From Ignavibacteria bacterium (lineage in GTDB: Bacteria > Bacteroidota > Ignavibacteria > Tepidaquicellales > Tepidaquicellaceae), in assembly GCA_016929695.1 (NCBI GenBank), contig JAFGII010000051.1:1-64000 (forward strand): DNA of 64,000 nucleotides. Direction: 5' to 3'. The notes below the pieces were generated by a model. The model had not been told where the DNA came from. It was given only the letters and a program-made list of their open reading frames with translations, and did not search any database. Positions 46,434-56,301 of this stretch are shown here, in pieces. The position numbers were made by a program, and so were the translations under genes. Within the stretch, counting starts at the first letter, position 1. Every line of letters begins with the position of its first letter.

Positions 46434-49400
46434 TTGGGGAATTTTAAAATATACAGATCGTCTGCCGGTTCGGGAAAGACCTTCACATTGGTAAAAGAGT
46501 ACATAAAACTCTGCTTCAAATATCCGTCGAATTTCAAGAATATTCTTGCAGTAACTTTTACCAATATGGCAACTGACGAAATGAAGCGGAAAATCATTTC
46601 GGAACTTGACGCACTTGCTGATAATAAGGATACAACTCTGAGAGAGATACTTATTAACGAAGGCGTTGAGGATAATATTATTCAGCCAAGAGCAAAAGAA
46701 ATACTTTCGCAGATACTCCATAATTATTCATCATTTTCCGTTTCAACAATAGACAGTTTTTTCCATAAAGTACTTAAATCCTTTGCAAAAGAACTTAAAC
46801 TGTCACCCGGTTACATTGTTGAGCTCGATGAGGAAAAAGTACTTGAAGAACTGGTTGATAATATGTGGGTACAAACCGAATCTGATGAAGAATTAAGAAA
46901 ATTTATATTAGATTTCATTAAATATAATATGGAGGTTCAGGAGGGATGGCGGATAGAAAAAAACCTGCTCAAACTCGGAAAGGAAATATTCAAGGACAGG
47001 TACTGGGAATACAAGATATTATCAGGAAATAATTTTCAAGAAGACAGGGAAAGCATAAAGGAATTAATAAATACACTATGGGCAATCAGGAGAAACTTTG
47101 AACAGGACCTGAAAGAAATAGGAGAATCTGCACTGCAATTCATTTCGAGATATAATTTAACAGTTGAGGATTTCAAAAATAAAAAAACAAGTCCCCCTAA
47201 TTATTTCAGGAAAATATCACAACAATCCGCCGATGAATGGTATATACCGGGAGTTAGAGCACAAAAATCTTGCGACAACAGAAAAGAATGGTACACAAAG
47301 GATTCCCCAAAAGCTGCTGCGATACAGAACTGTCTCGACGACGGACTATTAAATTTTATGAATCTTGCAGTTTCATATTATAACAAAAAATCCGCAAATT
47401 ATTTTTCCTCAATAATAATTCTTGAAAATATTTTCATTTTTGGAATTTTCAACGACCTCGTTAAACTTATGAAGGCTTACGAATCGGAAAATAACACAGT
47501 CCTGCAGAGCAATATTTCAAGAATTCTGAAACTACTGATTTCAGAAGAGAATTCCCCTTTCATTTTCGATAAAATCGGCAGTAATTTTAAACATTTTCTC
47601 ATAGATGAATTTCAGGATACATCAACTTTCCAGTGGAAAAATTTCGTTCCGCTTATTATCAATTCTCTTAGCGAGAAAAGATTTTCCATGGTTGTAGGAG
47701 ATGCTAAACAATCCATTTACAGATGGCGGAACGGGAATATGCAGCTAATTTTAAAAGATATATATAATGACTTGCCCGGATTTGAATCGGAAATTAACAC
47801 TGAAAATCTTGAAACAAATTACCGAAGTGCAAAAAAAATAGTTGATTTCAATAACATTTTTTTCAAATCAATATCCGATGAACTCGAATTAAAAACAGAA
47901 ACAGGAAGAGAAATCATAGCTAAAGGTTTCGGAGGGAATGACATCGTTCAGAAACAATACAGTAAAAAAGACGGATATGTCAATTTGATATGGCTTGAAA
48001 GCGATTCAAAGACAAAAAAAGAAGAAAGTACCGAACTTGCAAACCTTAAAGTAAAACAAATTCTTGATGAAGCAAATGAGGCAGGGTATGATTTAAATGA
48101 AATCACCATTCTGGTAAGGAACAAAAAAGAAGGTGTAATAATTGCTGATTTTCTGATTAAATCCGGAATCCCGGTTATATCATCCGAATCTTTAATGCTC
48201 GTAAACAGTCCTAAAATCAAACTGATAATTAATGCGATAAAATATATTTCCAACAGAAAGAACGATATTACAGCGGCTGAACTTATCTTCAATTACAATA
48301 AATATATAATAGAGAACAGAATTGATAATCACGATTTGTTTAAACTTATAAAAGATGAATACGGGAATTATTTAAAAAACATACTGCCGGGAAATTTCAT
48401 CAGTAAAGACGGTTATTTCAATTCTGTCCTTTATAATCTTAATGTTTATGAACTTACAGAATATTTAATCAAAATATTTGAATTTGATAATTTCCCGGAT
48501 TTACATTTAATTAAAATGCTTGAAGTTGTCAGGGATTATTCATCGGATAATTCACCGGATATTCAGAGTTTTCTTGACTGGTGGCAGAAAAAAGCAGACG
48601 GTTTTGCAATTTCTACTCCGGGAAATGCAAATGCGATAAGGATATTAACCATACATAAAATGAAAGGACTGCAGAACAAAGTTGTAATTATTCCTTATGC
48701 ATCTTGGGAAACTGTTCCGAGAAGCACAAGAGATTATATGTGGGTCTCATCGGAGGAGAAGCCATATAACACGATACCAGCATTTCCCGTCACCACTTCG
48801 TCAAAATTAGCAGAAACCATTTTCAGTCAGGATTATCTTACCGAGATTGATTTAACTTTAATTGACAATCTTAATCTTCTTTACGTTGCATTTACCCGCG
48901 CGGAAGAAGCACTTTATATCATTTCCTACGACTGGAGAACTGAAAACACGGGTAGAATAATAAAAAGAAGAATTGAAAAAAATCCCAAACTGAAATCACT
49001 ATTCACTGACAACGAACTGAAATCAGGTAACCTTCAAAAAAAGTATGGCAAAAAGAAGCAGGAAAAAGTAGAATATAAATTTATTTCTTCGATGTGGCAG
49101 AAGAAAGCCGTCATAAGACCTTCAAATTACGGAATAAAACCATGGGAGAACCGTTTTGATTCTGTCTCCGAAGGTATTTTAATTCATGAAATTTTATCAA
49201 AAATTAAAACAACTGAAGATTTCACAAATATACTGAAAGATTATATTGATTATGGGATAATAAACGAAGAGAAAGAGAAAAATCTAAAACAAAAATTTTC
49301 GGAAATATTATCAGACATAAAAATAAAAAAATGGTTTTCAGAAGAATATGACATATTAAACGAAGCCGAGATTATCGATGAAAAAGGTTCAATAATAAGA

Positions 49401-49583
49401 CCAGACAGAATTATGATGAAAGACAACAATATTATTCTTCTTGATTACAAAACAGGGACGGAAAACAAATCACATACAGAACAAATGAAGAAATATACTG
49501 ATGCAGTAAAGAAACTAAGATACGACAGTACAGAAGGATATATTTTATATTTAAATCAGCCTCATAAGTTAATTCAAGTATAG
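46434..49583 (+). CDS. addA: AddA/RecB-like UvrD-family helicase-nuclease
   Basis: This is the 3'-5' helicase and nuclease subunit of a RecBCD/AddAB-type double-strand-break repair enzyme. The start is TTG at 46434 (a stop codon lies just upstream in frame and no ATG is available). The 1049-residue protein has Walker A SSAGSGKTFTL at residues 9-19, DEFQDT, VVGDAKQSIYRWR, ETNYRS, TIHKMKGLQNKVVIIP and LLYVAFTRAEEAL. These are the UvrD motifs in order. A C-terminal PD-(D/E)XK nuclease follows (GILIHEILSKI, RPDRIM, ILLDYKTG). The stop overlaps the downstream addB-like start. Confidence 0.93.
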   Translation: MGNFKIYRSSAGSGKTFTLVKEYIKLCFKYPSNFKNILAVTFTNMATDEMKRKIISELDALADNKDTTLREILINEGVEDNIIQPRAKEILSQILHNYSSFSVSTIDSFFHKVLKSFAKELKLSPGYIVELDEEKVLEELVDNMWVQTESDEELRKFILDFIKYNMEVQEGWRIEKNLLKLGKEIFKDRYWEYKILSGNNFQEDRESIKELINTLWAIRRNFEQDLKEIGESALQFISRYNLTVEDFKNKKTSPPNYFRKISQQSADEWYIPGVRAQKSCDNRKEWYTKDSPKAAAIQNCLDDGLLNFMNLAVSYYNKKSANYFSSIIILENIFIFGIFNDLVKLMKAYESENNTVLQSNISRILKLLISEENSPFIFDKIGSNFKHFLIDEFQDTSTFQWKNFVPLIINSLSEKRFSMVVGDAKQSIYRWRNGNMQLILKDIYNDLPGFESEINTENLETNYRSAKKIVDFNNIFFKSISDELELKTETGREIIAKGFGGNDIVQKQYSKKDGYVNLIWLESDSKTKKEESTELANLKVKQILDEANEAGYDLNEITILVRNKKEGVIIADFLIKSGIPVISSESLMLVNSPKIKLIINAIKYISNRKNDITAAELIFNYNKYIIENRIDNHDLFKLIKDEYGNYLKNILPGNFISKDGYFNSVLYNLNVYELTEYLIKIFEFDNFPDLHLIKMLEVVRDYSSDNSPDIQSFLDWWQKKADGFAISTPGNANAIRILTIHKMKGLQNKVVIIPYASWETVPRSTRDYMWVSSEEKPYNTIPAFPVTTSSKLAETIFSQDYLTEIDLTLIDNLNLLYVAFTRAEEALYIISYDWRTENTGRIIKRRIEKNPKLKSLFTDNELKSGNLQKKYGKKKQEKVEYKFISSMWQKKAVIRPSNYGIKPWENRFDSVSEGILIHEILSKIKTTEDFTNILKDYIDYGIINEEKEKNLKQKFSEILSDIKIKKWFSEEYDILNEAEIIDEKGSIIRPDRIMMKDNNIILLDYKTGTENKSHTEQMKKYTDAVKKLRYDSTEGYILYLNQPHKLIQV

Positions 49584-52492
49584 TGCATATGCCGGAATTT
49601 TTACAATATTTAGCATCACACATAACCGAAAAATATTCGGAGAAACTCAAAGATATCTCTCTGGTATTTCCCTCAAGAAGAGCAGGACTTTTCTTTAAAA
49701 ATATTTTAAGCAGAAATTCAAAGGAAGTAATGTGGATGTCGGAAGTATTAAGTGTTGTAGATTTCGTATCTAAATATTCTGGTATTAAAATAGAGAACAA
49801 TATCATCCTTAATTTCGAATTATTTGAAGTATATAAAAAATGTTTTAAAGATGAAACATTTGACAGGTATTATCAATGGGGAAATATAATACTTAATGAT
49901 TTTGATGCGATTGACAAATATCTTGCAGAACCCGAAAAAATCTTCAAAAACATAATGGATTTTAAGAAAATCGAAGAAAGATTTCCAACAGAACTTTCCG
50001 ATGATTACAAAAATTTCTGGAAGAATCTTCAGAATGAAGATACTGACGAAAAGAAGGAATTTTTAAAAATCTGGGAGAAACTCGGTTCAGTCTATAAAGA
50101 TTTTAACTGCGTTCTATCCGCAAAAAAAGCAGGTTATGAAGGGCTTGCATACAAATATCTGCTGAATAATCTAAAACAGAAAAAAATTAGAATCAACAAA
50201 CATAAAATAATATTTGCCGGACTAAATCTGATAACACCGTCGGAACTCGGTATCATTTCCGAACTAATTAAAAGAGGTCAATGCGAGATTCATTTTGACT
50301 GCGATAAATATTACTACGAAGACAAATTACAGGAAGCCGGACATCACATAAGAAAATCCGTTAAAAGAATCAATGAAATCATCACGGGAAATGAATTAAA
50401 TCCCGATGAAATATTATTTTTAAATCTTTCGGAGGAACTAACCGCAGGTAAAAAGAACATCAATTTTATATCTTCTCCGACCACAACCGGTATGGTAAAA
50501 TCGATGGGCAGTAAATTATCCGATTTCATCAGAACAAAAAACGCAGATGAAAAGACTGCAGTTATTTTACCCGAAGAATCAATACTAATGCAGGTATTGT
50601 ATTCCGTTCCTGAGGAAATAAAAGAATTTAACATTACAATGGGTTATCCGTTCAACTGTACCCTGTTGTATTCATTCCTGATTCTTTTAAAAGAACTTCA
50701 TAAAACGTGCCGTTCCAGAAACGGCAAAACGGAATTTTATCTCCCTGACTTTAAAAAATTATTACTTCATCCTTATCTCAAATTCACGGATACGGGATTG
50801 ACGTATAAACTAATAAACACGCTCACGAAAAAAAATATTATATACCTTGAACCATTAAATAACGCAGCCTTAAAGGAAACTTTCAACAAAGCAGACAAAG
50901 AGATACCTGATATATTCGCAAAAATATTCAGTTATACACCTGACACGGGAAAATTCCGCAATTACCTGAATGAAATTATTAAATCAGTTTACGACAGGAT
51001 TGAAGATTCTAAGACCGAAGATGATTCCTACAAGAAATTTCAGTTTGAATTCATTTTCAGTTTTTACAATACATTTGCTCTCATATATGAATATACCGGC
51101 AGACAAAAAATTGAAATTGACATTAGTACATTCTGGAAACTGCTAATTGACATCTCGTCAAGAATAAGAGTTCCTTTTTCCGGTGAACCGCTGAAAGGAA
51201 TGCAGATAATGGGACTTCTCGAAACACGGTGTATTGATTTCGAGAATATTTTCATACTTTCGATGAATGAAGGTGCGTTCCCAAAATCATCCAGTGAAAT
51301 CAGTTTCATACCTTATGTCGTCAGAAAATATTTCCATCTTCCGACCTTTGAGGATGAGGATTCCGTTTATGCATATTACTTCTACAGGTTAATTCAAGAA
51401 GCGAAGAGCATATATCTTTTTTACGACACCGAACCTGAAAATACTTCAAAAGGAAAAAGCCGTTTCCTTCTTCAGATAGAAAAAGAATTAATAAGAAAAA
51501 ACACTTCAATAAAATTTTCGGAAAAAAAATTATCTCCGGGTGTCGAAACATATACAATTCATCCTGTTACCATTGAAAAATCAGAACAGGTAATGAATCT
51601 GATTCGCGGAATAAAAGGACTTTCGGCATCTGCTTTTATTTCCGCAATTACCTGTAAACTAAAATTTTACTTCGACTATATACTCAGACTGCGTGAACCG
51701 GATGAAATCGAGGAAGAATTTGGAGCAGCAACATTAGGCAGTATATATCACGCAATCATGCAATTGCTATATCAGAGATACACAGGGAAAATAGTGACGG
51801 GTAAAATTATTAATAGTTTAATTGATAATATTGAAAATAAATTCGACAATATTTTTGACCAAGCACTTACTGATGTATCGAGAAAAGAAAAAAAAACTAT
51901 ATCACTCGGACAATCACCTAAAAATAATTTATACAAACACATAATAAAGAGTCTTGTAAAATCAACGCTCGAATGCGATTTTGAATCTTCACCGTTTATT
52001 ATCATCTCACTTGAAGAAAAATTTTCAAAAGACATAGAATTCCCCGACGGGGAAGAGACAGGAAAAATATCGCTAAATGGTTATATCGACAGGGTTGACT
52101 CCATAGACAACGTTATCAGAATCATTGATTATAAAACGGGAAGCAACCACTTCAGGGAATTAAAAAGAGGTGAAATCAGTACATTTCTTGATTACATATT
52201 CAGTGATATAAAATGTAAAGACAGTTTCCAGATATTTTTCTATGCTTACAGTTATGCAGTAAATTCCAACAATAAATACAAACCGGTTATCTATTATGTA
52301 AATGCAAGGTCTGAAATATTAAAAGAAGTTAAAAAGGATCCTCTGACAAAGGACGAATTCAGAGATTTTGAATCAAGAATAAGAGGAGTCTTAACAGATA
52401 TTTTTAATCCTGAAATTCCCTTTTCACAGACAGAAAATACCGAAAGCTGTAAATATTGTCCTTATAGAGACTTATGCTACAGAAATACATAA
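49583..52492 (+). CDS. addB: AddB-like exonuclease subunit with Fe-S cluster motif
   Basis: The 969-residue partner of AddA has a degenerate N-terminal helicase-like fold: the Walker A position reads VFPSRRAGLFFKN, without a P-loop, as is common for AddB-like proteins of this phylum. The C-terminal PD-(D/E)XK nuclease shows GAATLGSIYHAIMQLL and IRIIDYKTG. Four cysteines fit the AddB iron-sulphur staple: one in ITCKLKFYFDYIL and three in ESCKYCPYRDLC at the end. The GTG start at 49583 overlaps the addA TAG; an ATG two codons later (49589) is equally possible. Confidence 0.88.
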   Translation: MHMPEFLQYLASHITEKYSEKLKDISLVFPSRRAGLFFKNILSRNSKEVMWMSEVLSVVDFVSKYSGIKIENNIILNFELFEVYKKCFKDETFDRYYQWGNIILNDFDAIDKYLAEPEKIFKNIMDFKKIEERFPTELSDDYKNFWKNLQNEDTDEKKEFLKIWEKLGSVYKDFNCVLSAKKAGYEGLAYKYLLNNLKQKKIRINKHKIIFAGLNLITPSELGIISELIKRGQCEIHFDCDKYYYEDKLQEAGHHIRKSVKRINEIITGNELNPDEILFLNLSEELTAGKKNINFISSPTTTGMVKSMGSKLSDFIRTKNADEKTAVILPEESILMQVLYSVPEEIKEFNITMGYPFNCTLLYSFLILLKELHKTCRSRNGKTEFYLPDFKKLLLHPYLKFTDTGLTYKLINTLTKKNIIYLEPLNNAALKETFNKADKEIPDIFAKIFSYTPDTGKFRNYLNEIIKSVYDRIEDSKTEDDSYKKFQFEFIFSFYNTFALIYEYTGRQKIEIDISTFWKLLIDISSRIRVPFSGEPLKGMQIMGLLETRCIDFENIFILSMNEGAFPKSSSEISFIPYVVRKYFHLPTFEDEDSVYAYYFYRLIQEAKSIYLFYDTEPENTSKGKSRFLLQIEKELIRKNTSIKFSEKKLSPGVETYTIHPVTIEKSEQVMNLIRGIKGLSASAFISAITCKLKFYFDYILRLREPDEIEEEFGAATLGSIYHAIMQLLYQRYTGKIVTGKIINSLIDNIENKFDNIFDQALTDVSRKEKKTISLGQSPKNNLYKHIIKSLVKSTLECDFESSPFIIISLEEKFSKDIEFPDGEETGKISLNGYIDRVDSIDNVIRIIDYKTGSNHFRELKRGEISTFLDYIFSDIKCKDSFQIFFYAYSYAVNSNNKYKPVIYYVNARSEILKEVKKDPLTKDEFRDFESRIRGVLTDIFNPEIPFSQTENTESCKYCPYRDLCYRNT

Positions 52493-52576
52493 TTCTTCTG
52501 CCGAAAATACAGTGTAACACTTTTCCCTTTTTGAATTTTTTTTCACCTGTATTTTGAACATTTTCCATTAACAACC

Positions 52577-53701
52577 ATGATTGATACAAAAAAGAAAACA
52601 GAAAAGACTGTACTTGTTTGTTACTCCAACCGGAAAGATAGAAGGCATTTTCATCATTATGAATCTCTATACGAACTTAAGTTTCTTGCCGAGACAGCAG
52701 GAGCTGAAGTAGTCAAGTTTTTCTATCAGGAAAATGATACATTCGATTCCAGATATATGATAGGAAAAGGCAAAGTTGAGGAAATATCAAACTATACTGA
52801 CGATAATGAAATTGAACTTCTGATTTTTGAAAATGAGCTTTCCCATACTCAATTAAGAAATCTAGAGCGGAAAATAAAATGCAAAATCATTGACAAATCG
52901 AATCTAATACTTGACATATTCGCATCAAATGCAAAAACTTCTCAGTCAAAACTTCAGGTAGAACTGGCACAACTTGAATATCTGCTACCGAGATTGACAA
53001 GGCAATGGACTCATCTTTCGAAGCAATACGGTGGCATAGGAACTAAGGGACCCGGGGAAACCCAGATTGAAACTGACAGGCGATTAATTAAAAAGCGGAT
53101 TTCCATTTTGAAAGTTAAACTTGAAAAAATTGACAGACAAAGAATTACACAGTCAAAAAAGAGAAGTGAATTTATCCGTCTGTCTTTAGTCGGATATACA
53201 AATGCAGGTAAATCCACATTACTTAATCTGCTGACAAATGCGAATGTATATGTTAAAGACAAACTCTTTGCCACTCTTGACACATCAACGAAGACATTAT
53301 ATTTAGCTCCGTACTGCGAAGGGGAAACTGAAGGAAGGAAAGTTCTAATATCCGATACAGTAGGTTTTATAAAGAACCTGCCGCACAATCTGATAGAATC
53401 ATTCAAATCTACATTATCGGAAGTTGTTGAATCGGATATATTACTGAATGTTACCGATATATCAAATTCGAATTTTGAAGAGCAAATTAATGTTGTAATT
53501 GATACCCTGAAAGAAATCGGCGCATCGGATAAAATCATAATTAATGTTTTTAATAAAGCAGATTTATCAATCAACACTGATATTTACGATTTAGTAAGGA
53601 AGAAATTCGATAATGCCGTAATAATATCGGCAATGAAACAAATTAATATAAATTCTTTAATTAACGAAATAAGAAAACAAATATTAAAAATAAAAAAATA
53701 A
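52577..53701 (+). CDS. hflX: Ribosome-associated GTPase HflX
   Basis: HflX is a GTPase that splits stalled ribosomes under stress. The 374-residue protein has the N-terminal glycine-rich RNA/ribosome-binding domain ending in YGGIGTKGPGETQIETDRR (about residues 150-170). The G domain shows GYTNAGKSTLLNLLT (G1), FATLDTSTKTL (G2), ISDTVGFIKNLP (G3) and NKADL (G4). Motif order and length are normal. It begins 84 bp after addB and ends 3 bp before the acyl-CoA dehydrogenase gene. Confidence 0.96.
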   Translation: MIDTKKKTEKTVLVCYSNRKDRRHFHHYESLYELKFLAETAGAEVVKFFYQENDTFDSRYMIGKGKVEEISNYTDDNEIELLIFENELSHTQLRNLERKIKCKIIDKSNLILDIFASNAKTSQSKLQVELAQLEYLLPRLTRQWTHLSKQYGGIGTKGPGETQIETDRRLIKKRISILKVKLEKIDRQRITQSKKRSEFIRLSLVGYTNAGKSTLLNLLTNANVYVKDKLFATLDTSTKTLYLAPYCEGETEGRKVLISDTVGFIKNLPHNLIESFKSTLSEVVESDILLNVTDISNSNFEEQINVVIDTLKEIGASDKIIINVFNKADLSINTDIYDLVRKKFDNAVIISAMKQININSLINEIRKQILKIKK

Positions 53702-53704
53702 ATA

Positions 53705-54871
53705 ATGGAATATAAAGGAGTTGATTTTTATTTACTCGATAACCTTTTCACAGAAGAAGAAAAAGCGATAAGAGATACAGTAAGAGATTTTGTTAACGAA
53801 CAAATACTTCCGATAATCGAAAAATATAATCAGGAGATGAAATTTCCGATGCACATAGTACCGCAGATGGCTGAACTCGGATTATTCGGACCTACCATAC
53901 CTGCTGAGTACGGCGGGCTCGGATTAAATTATACAACATACGGACTGATAATGCAGGAACTTGAACGCGGGGACAGCGGCATACGGAGTTTTGCTTCGGT
54001 TCAGTCATCACTTGTTATGTATCCAATATACACATTCGGGAGCGAAGAGCAGAAAAAACACTGGCTTCCGAAACTTGCTGCTGCAGAGAAAATCGGATGC
54101 TTCGGGCTGACAGAGCCAGATTTCGGAAGCAATCCCAGCGGAATGATTACAAAAGCCGAAAAAGTCGAAGGCGGTTATGTTTTAAACGGTGCAAAGATGT
54201 GGATAACAAACGGAACCATTGCAGACGTTGCGGTCGTCTGGGCAAAACTTGACGGAAAAGTAAAAGGTTTTCTCGTCGAAAAAGGAACCAAAGGATTTTA
54301 CGCACCAGAAACAAAAGGGAAACTTTCGCTTCGTGCATCCGTAACCTCGGAACTTGTATTTGAAGATTGTTTAATCCCGGAAGAAAACATACTGCCGAAC
54401 TCCAGCGGTTTAAAATCCCCTCTTATGTGCTTGACACAGGCGCGGTACGGAATTGCCTGGGGCGTTACAGGACTTGCAATGGAATGCTACAACACCGCTC
54501 TCAACTATTCTCTTTCAAGAATACAATTCGGGAAATCCATCGCCTCATTCCAGATTAACCAGCAGAAACTCGCCGTAATGCTGACGGAAATAACAAAGGC
54601 ACAACTTTTAAATTATCGTCTCGGGAAGTTGATTGATGAAAAGAAAATGAGACCGCAGCATGTATCAATGGCAAAACGGAACAATTGTGAAATTGCAAAA
54701 AACATTGCAAGCACGGCACGCGAAATGCTCGGAGCGAACGGAATACTCGACGAATATCCCATAATGCGTCATCTTAATAACATAGAATCGGTTAAGACTT
54801 ATGAAGGAACACACGAAATGCATACATTAATTCTCGGTCAGGACATAACCGGTATTTCAGCATTTGAATAA
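53705..54871 (+). CDS. Acyl-CoA dehydrogenase, glutaryl-CoA dehydrogenase type
   Basis: The 388-residue FAD enzyme matches glutaryl-CoA dehydrogenase more than other acyl-CoA dehydrogenases: ERGDSGIRSFASVQSSLVM contains the Arg (R94) used by that enzyme to hold the substrate carboxylate. GCFGLTEPDFGSNPSGM and KMWITNG line the flavin site. SLRASVTSELVF, ARYGIAWGVTGLAME and TYEGTHEMHTLILGQDITGISAF (catalytic Glu at about 367) follow the family closely. It would convert glutaryl-CoA to crotonyl-CoA in lysine/tryptophan degradation. Substrate is inferred from motifs; no other gene of that pathway is beside it except a distant tryptophanase, which is a different route. Confidence 0.88.
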   Translation: MEYKGVDFYLLDNLFTEEEKAIRDTVRDFVNEQILPIIEKYNQEMKFPMHIVPQMAELGLFGPTIPAEYGGLGLNYTTYGLIMQELERGDSGIRSFASVQSSLVMYPIYTFGSEEQKKHWLPKLAAAEKIGCFGLTEPDFGSNPSGMITKAEKVEGGYVLNGAKMWITNGTIADVAVVWAKLDGKVKGFLVEKGTKGFYAPETKGKLSLRASVTSELVFEDCLIPEENILPNSSGLKSPLMCLTQARYGIAWGVTGLAMECYNTALNYSLSRIQFGKSIASFQINQQKLAVMLTEITKAQLLNYRLGKLIDEKKMRPQHVSMAKRNNCEIAKNIASTAREMLGANGILDEYPIMRHLNNIESVKTYEGTHEMHTLILGQDITGISAFE

Positions 54872-54882
54872 AAGAATATTAA

Positions 54883-56103
54883 ATGAAAAAATTCAACATA
54901 CCTTTATTTTACAGAAGCAATCTGATTACGGGAATAAAAAAGATGCGGGAGAAAAAAGATCCGAGAAAAAAGGATTACACTCCTACACTTATAGATTTTG
55001 GGCCAGTAGTTTTTTTAATTGCCAGACATTTTGGTTTTTGTTACGGAGTCGAGAATGCCATTGAAATATCCTACAGGGCAATTGAAGAAAATCCTGATAA
55101 ACGCATTTTCCTTCTAAGTGAAATGATACATAATCCTGAAGTGAATAATGATTTACAAAGCCGCGGAGTGAGATTCATAATGAAAACTTCCGGAGAGCAA
55201 TTAATAGACTGGAATGAATTTAATTCCGAAGACATTGTAATTGTACCTGCCTTTGGCACTTCAGTTGAGATACAGGATAAATTAAAGAAATTAGGAATAG
55301 AGGTTACTAAATACGACACAACCTGTCCATTTGTTGAGAAAGTCTGGAACAGAGCAGCGACGCTCGGGAAATCGGGATTCAGCATAGTTGTTCACGGTAA
55401 ATACATGCATGAAGAAACGATAGCAACCTTCTCGCACAGCAAGGAAAACGCCCCAACAGTTGTTGTCAGAAATTTAGAAGAGTCGATGCTGCTCGGAAAA
55501 GTCATTATCGGTGAATACACGAAAGAAGATTTTTTCAAGCTTTTCGAAGACAAGCATTCCGCGAACTTTAATCCCGAAAAAGACCTTGAAAGAATAGGAG
55601 TTGTCAATCAGACTACAATGTTGGCATCCGAAACAGAAGAGATTTCTCAATATCTAAAAAATGTTCTTATTCAGAAACACGGCAAAGAAAACATAAAATA
55701 TCATTTTGCAGATACACGCGATACACTTTGTTATGCAACACACGACAATCAACGGGCAACACTCGCATTGCTGGAAAATCACGCAGATCTTGCGATAGTT
55801 GTCGGCGGGTATAACAGTTCGAATACATCACACATTGTAGAGTTATGCGAAGAAAAACTTCCAACATATTTTATTTCTTCAGCAGATAACATATTATCAA
55901 AAAATTCAATCCTGCACTGGGATTTTCATCATCATAAGGAACTGAAAACTGAAAATTTCATTCCTGAAAAAGAAAAAATCAGAATAATTCTTACAAGCGG
56001 TGCATCATGTCCCGATGCAATAGTGGAAGCAGTACTTCTGAAAATCCTCTCATTTTATGAAAATTCCAAATCAGTTGAAGAAATAAAATCAAGACTTATT
56101 TAG
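54883..56103 (+). CDS. ispH: 4-hydroxy-3-methylbut-2-enyl diphosphate reductase IspH, long form
   Basis: IspH performs the last step of the MEP isoprenoid pathway, making IPP and DMAPP through a [4Fe-4S] cluster. The three cluster cysteines are visible: C53 in HFGFCYGVENA, C148 in DTTCPFVEKVW and C376 in TSGASCPDAIVE. At 406 residues, with a basic N-terminal extension of about 45 residues and HNPEVNNDL, it resembles the longer cyanobacterial/plant-type IspH rather than the 310-residue enterobacterial form. It begins 11 bp after the dehydrogenase gene and may be cotranscribed. Confidence 0.95.
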   Translation: MKKFNIPLFYRSNLITGIKKMREKKDPRKKDYTPTLIDFGPVVFLIARHFGFCYGVENAIEISYRAIEENPDKRIFLLSEMIHNPEVNNDLQSRGVRFIMKTSGEQLIDWNEFNSEDIVIVPAFGTSVEIQDKLKKLGIEVTKYDTTCPFVEKVWNRAATLGKSGFSIVVHGKYMHEETIATFSHSKENAPTVVVRNLEESMLLGKVIIGEYTKEDFFKLFEDKHSANFNPEKDLERIGVVNQTTMLASETEEISQYLKNVLIQKHGKENIKYHFADTRDTLCYATHDNQRATLALLENHADLAIVVGGYNSSNTSHIVELCEEKLPTYFISSADNILSKNSILHWDFHHHKELKTENFIPEKEKIRIILTSGASCPDAIVEAVLLKILSFYENSKSVEEIKSRLI

Positions 56104-56301
56104 AATCTTATTAGAATGTAAATATAGTTTCTCATACAATAAAATTCCAGCTGTAATACTGATTTTTCATACTTATTATATGTTGCATTTTATTTAGTAT
56201 ATATAATTATTAAATTCAGAAAGGTTAATTGTTTATTATTTGTATTAAAAAAATTTTGTTTACTTAAGAAAGTTACATAGAATAAGCAAAAACTCTTAAA
56301 T

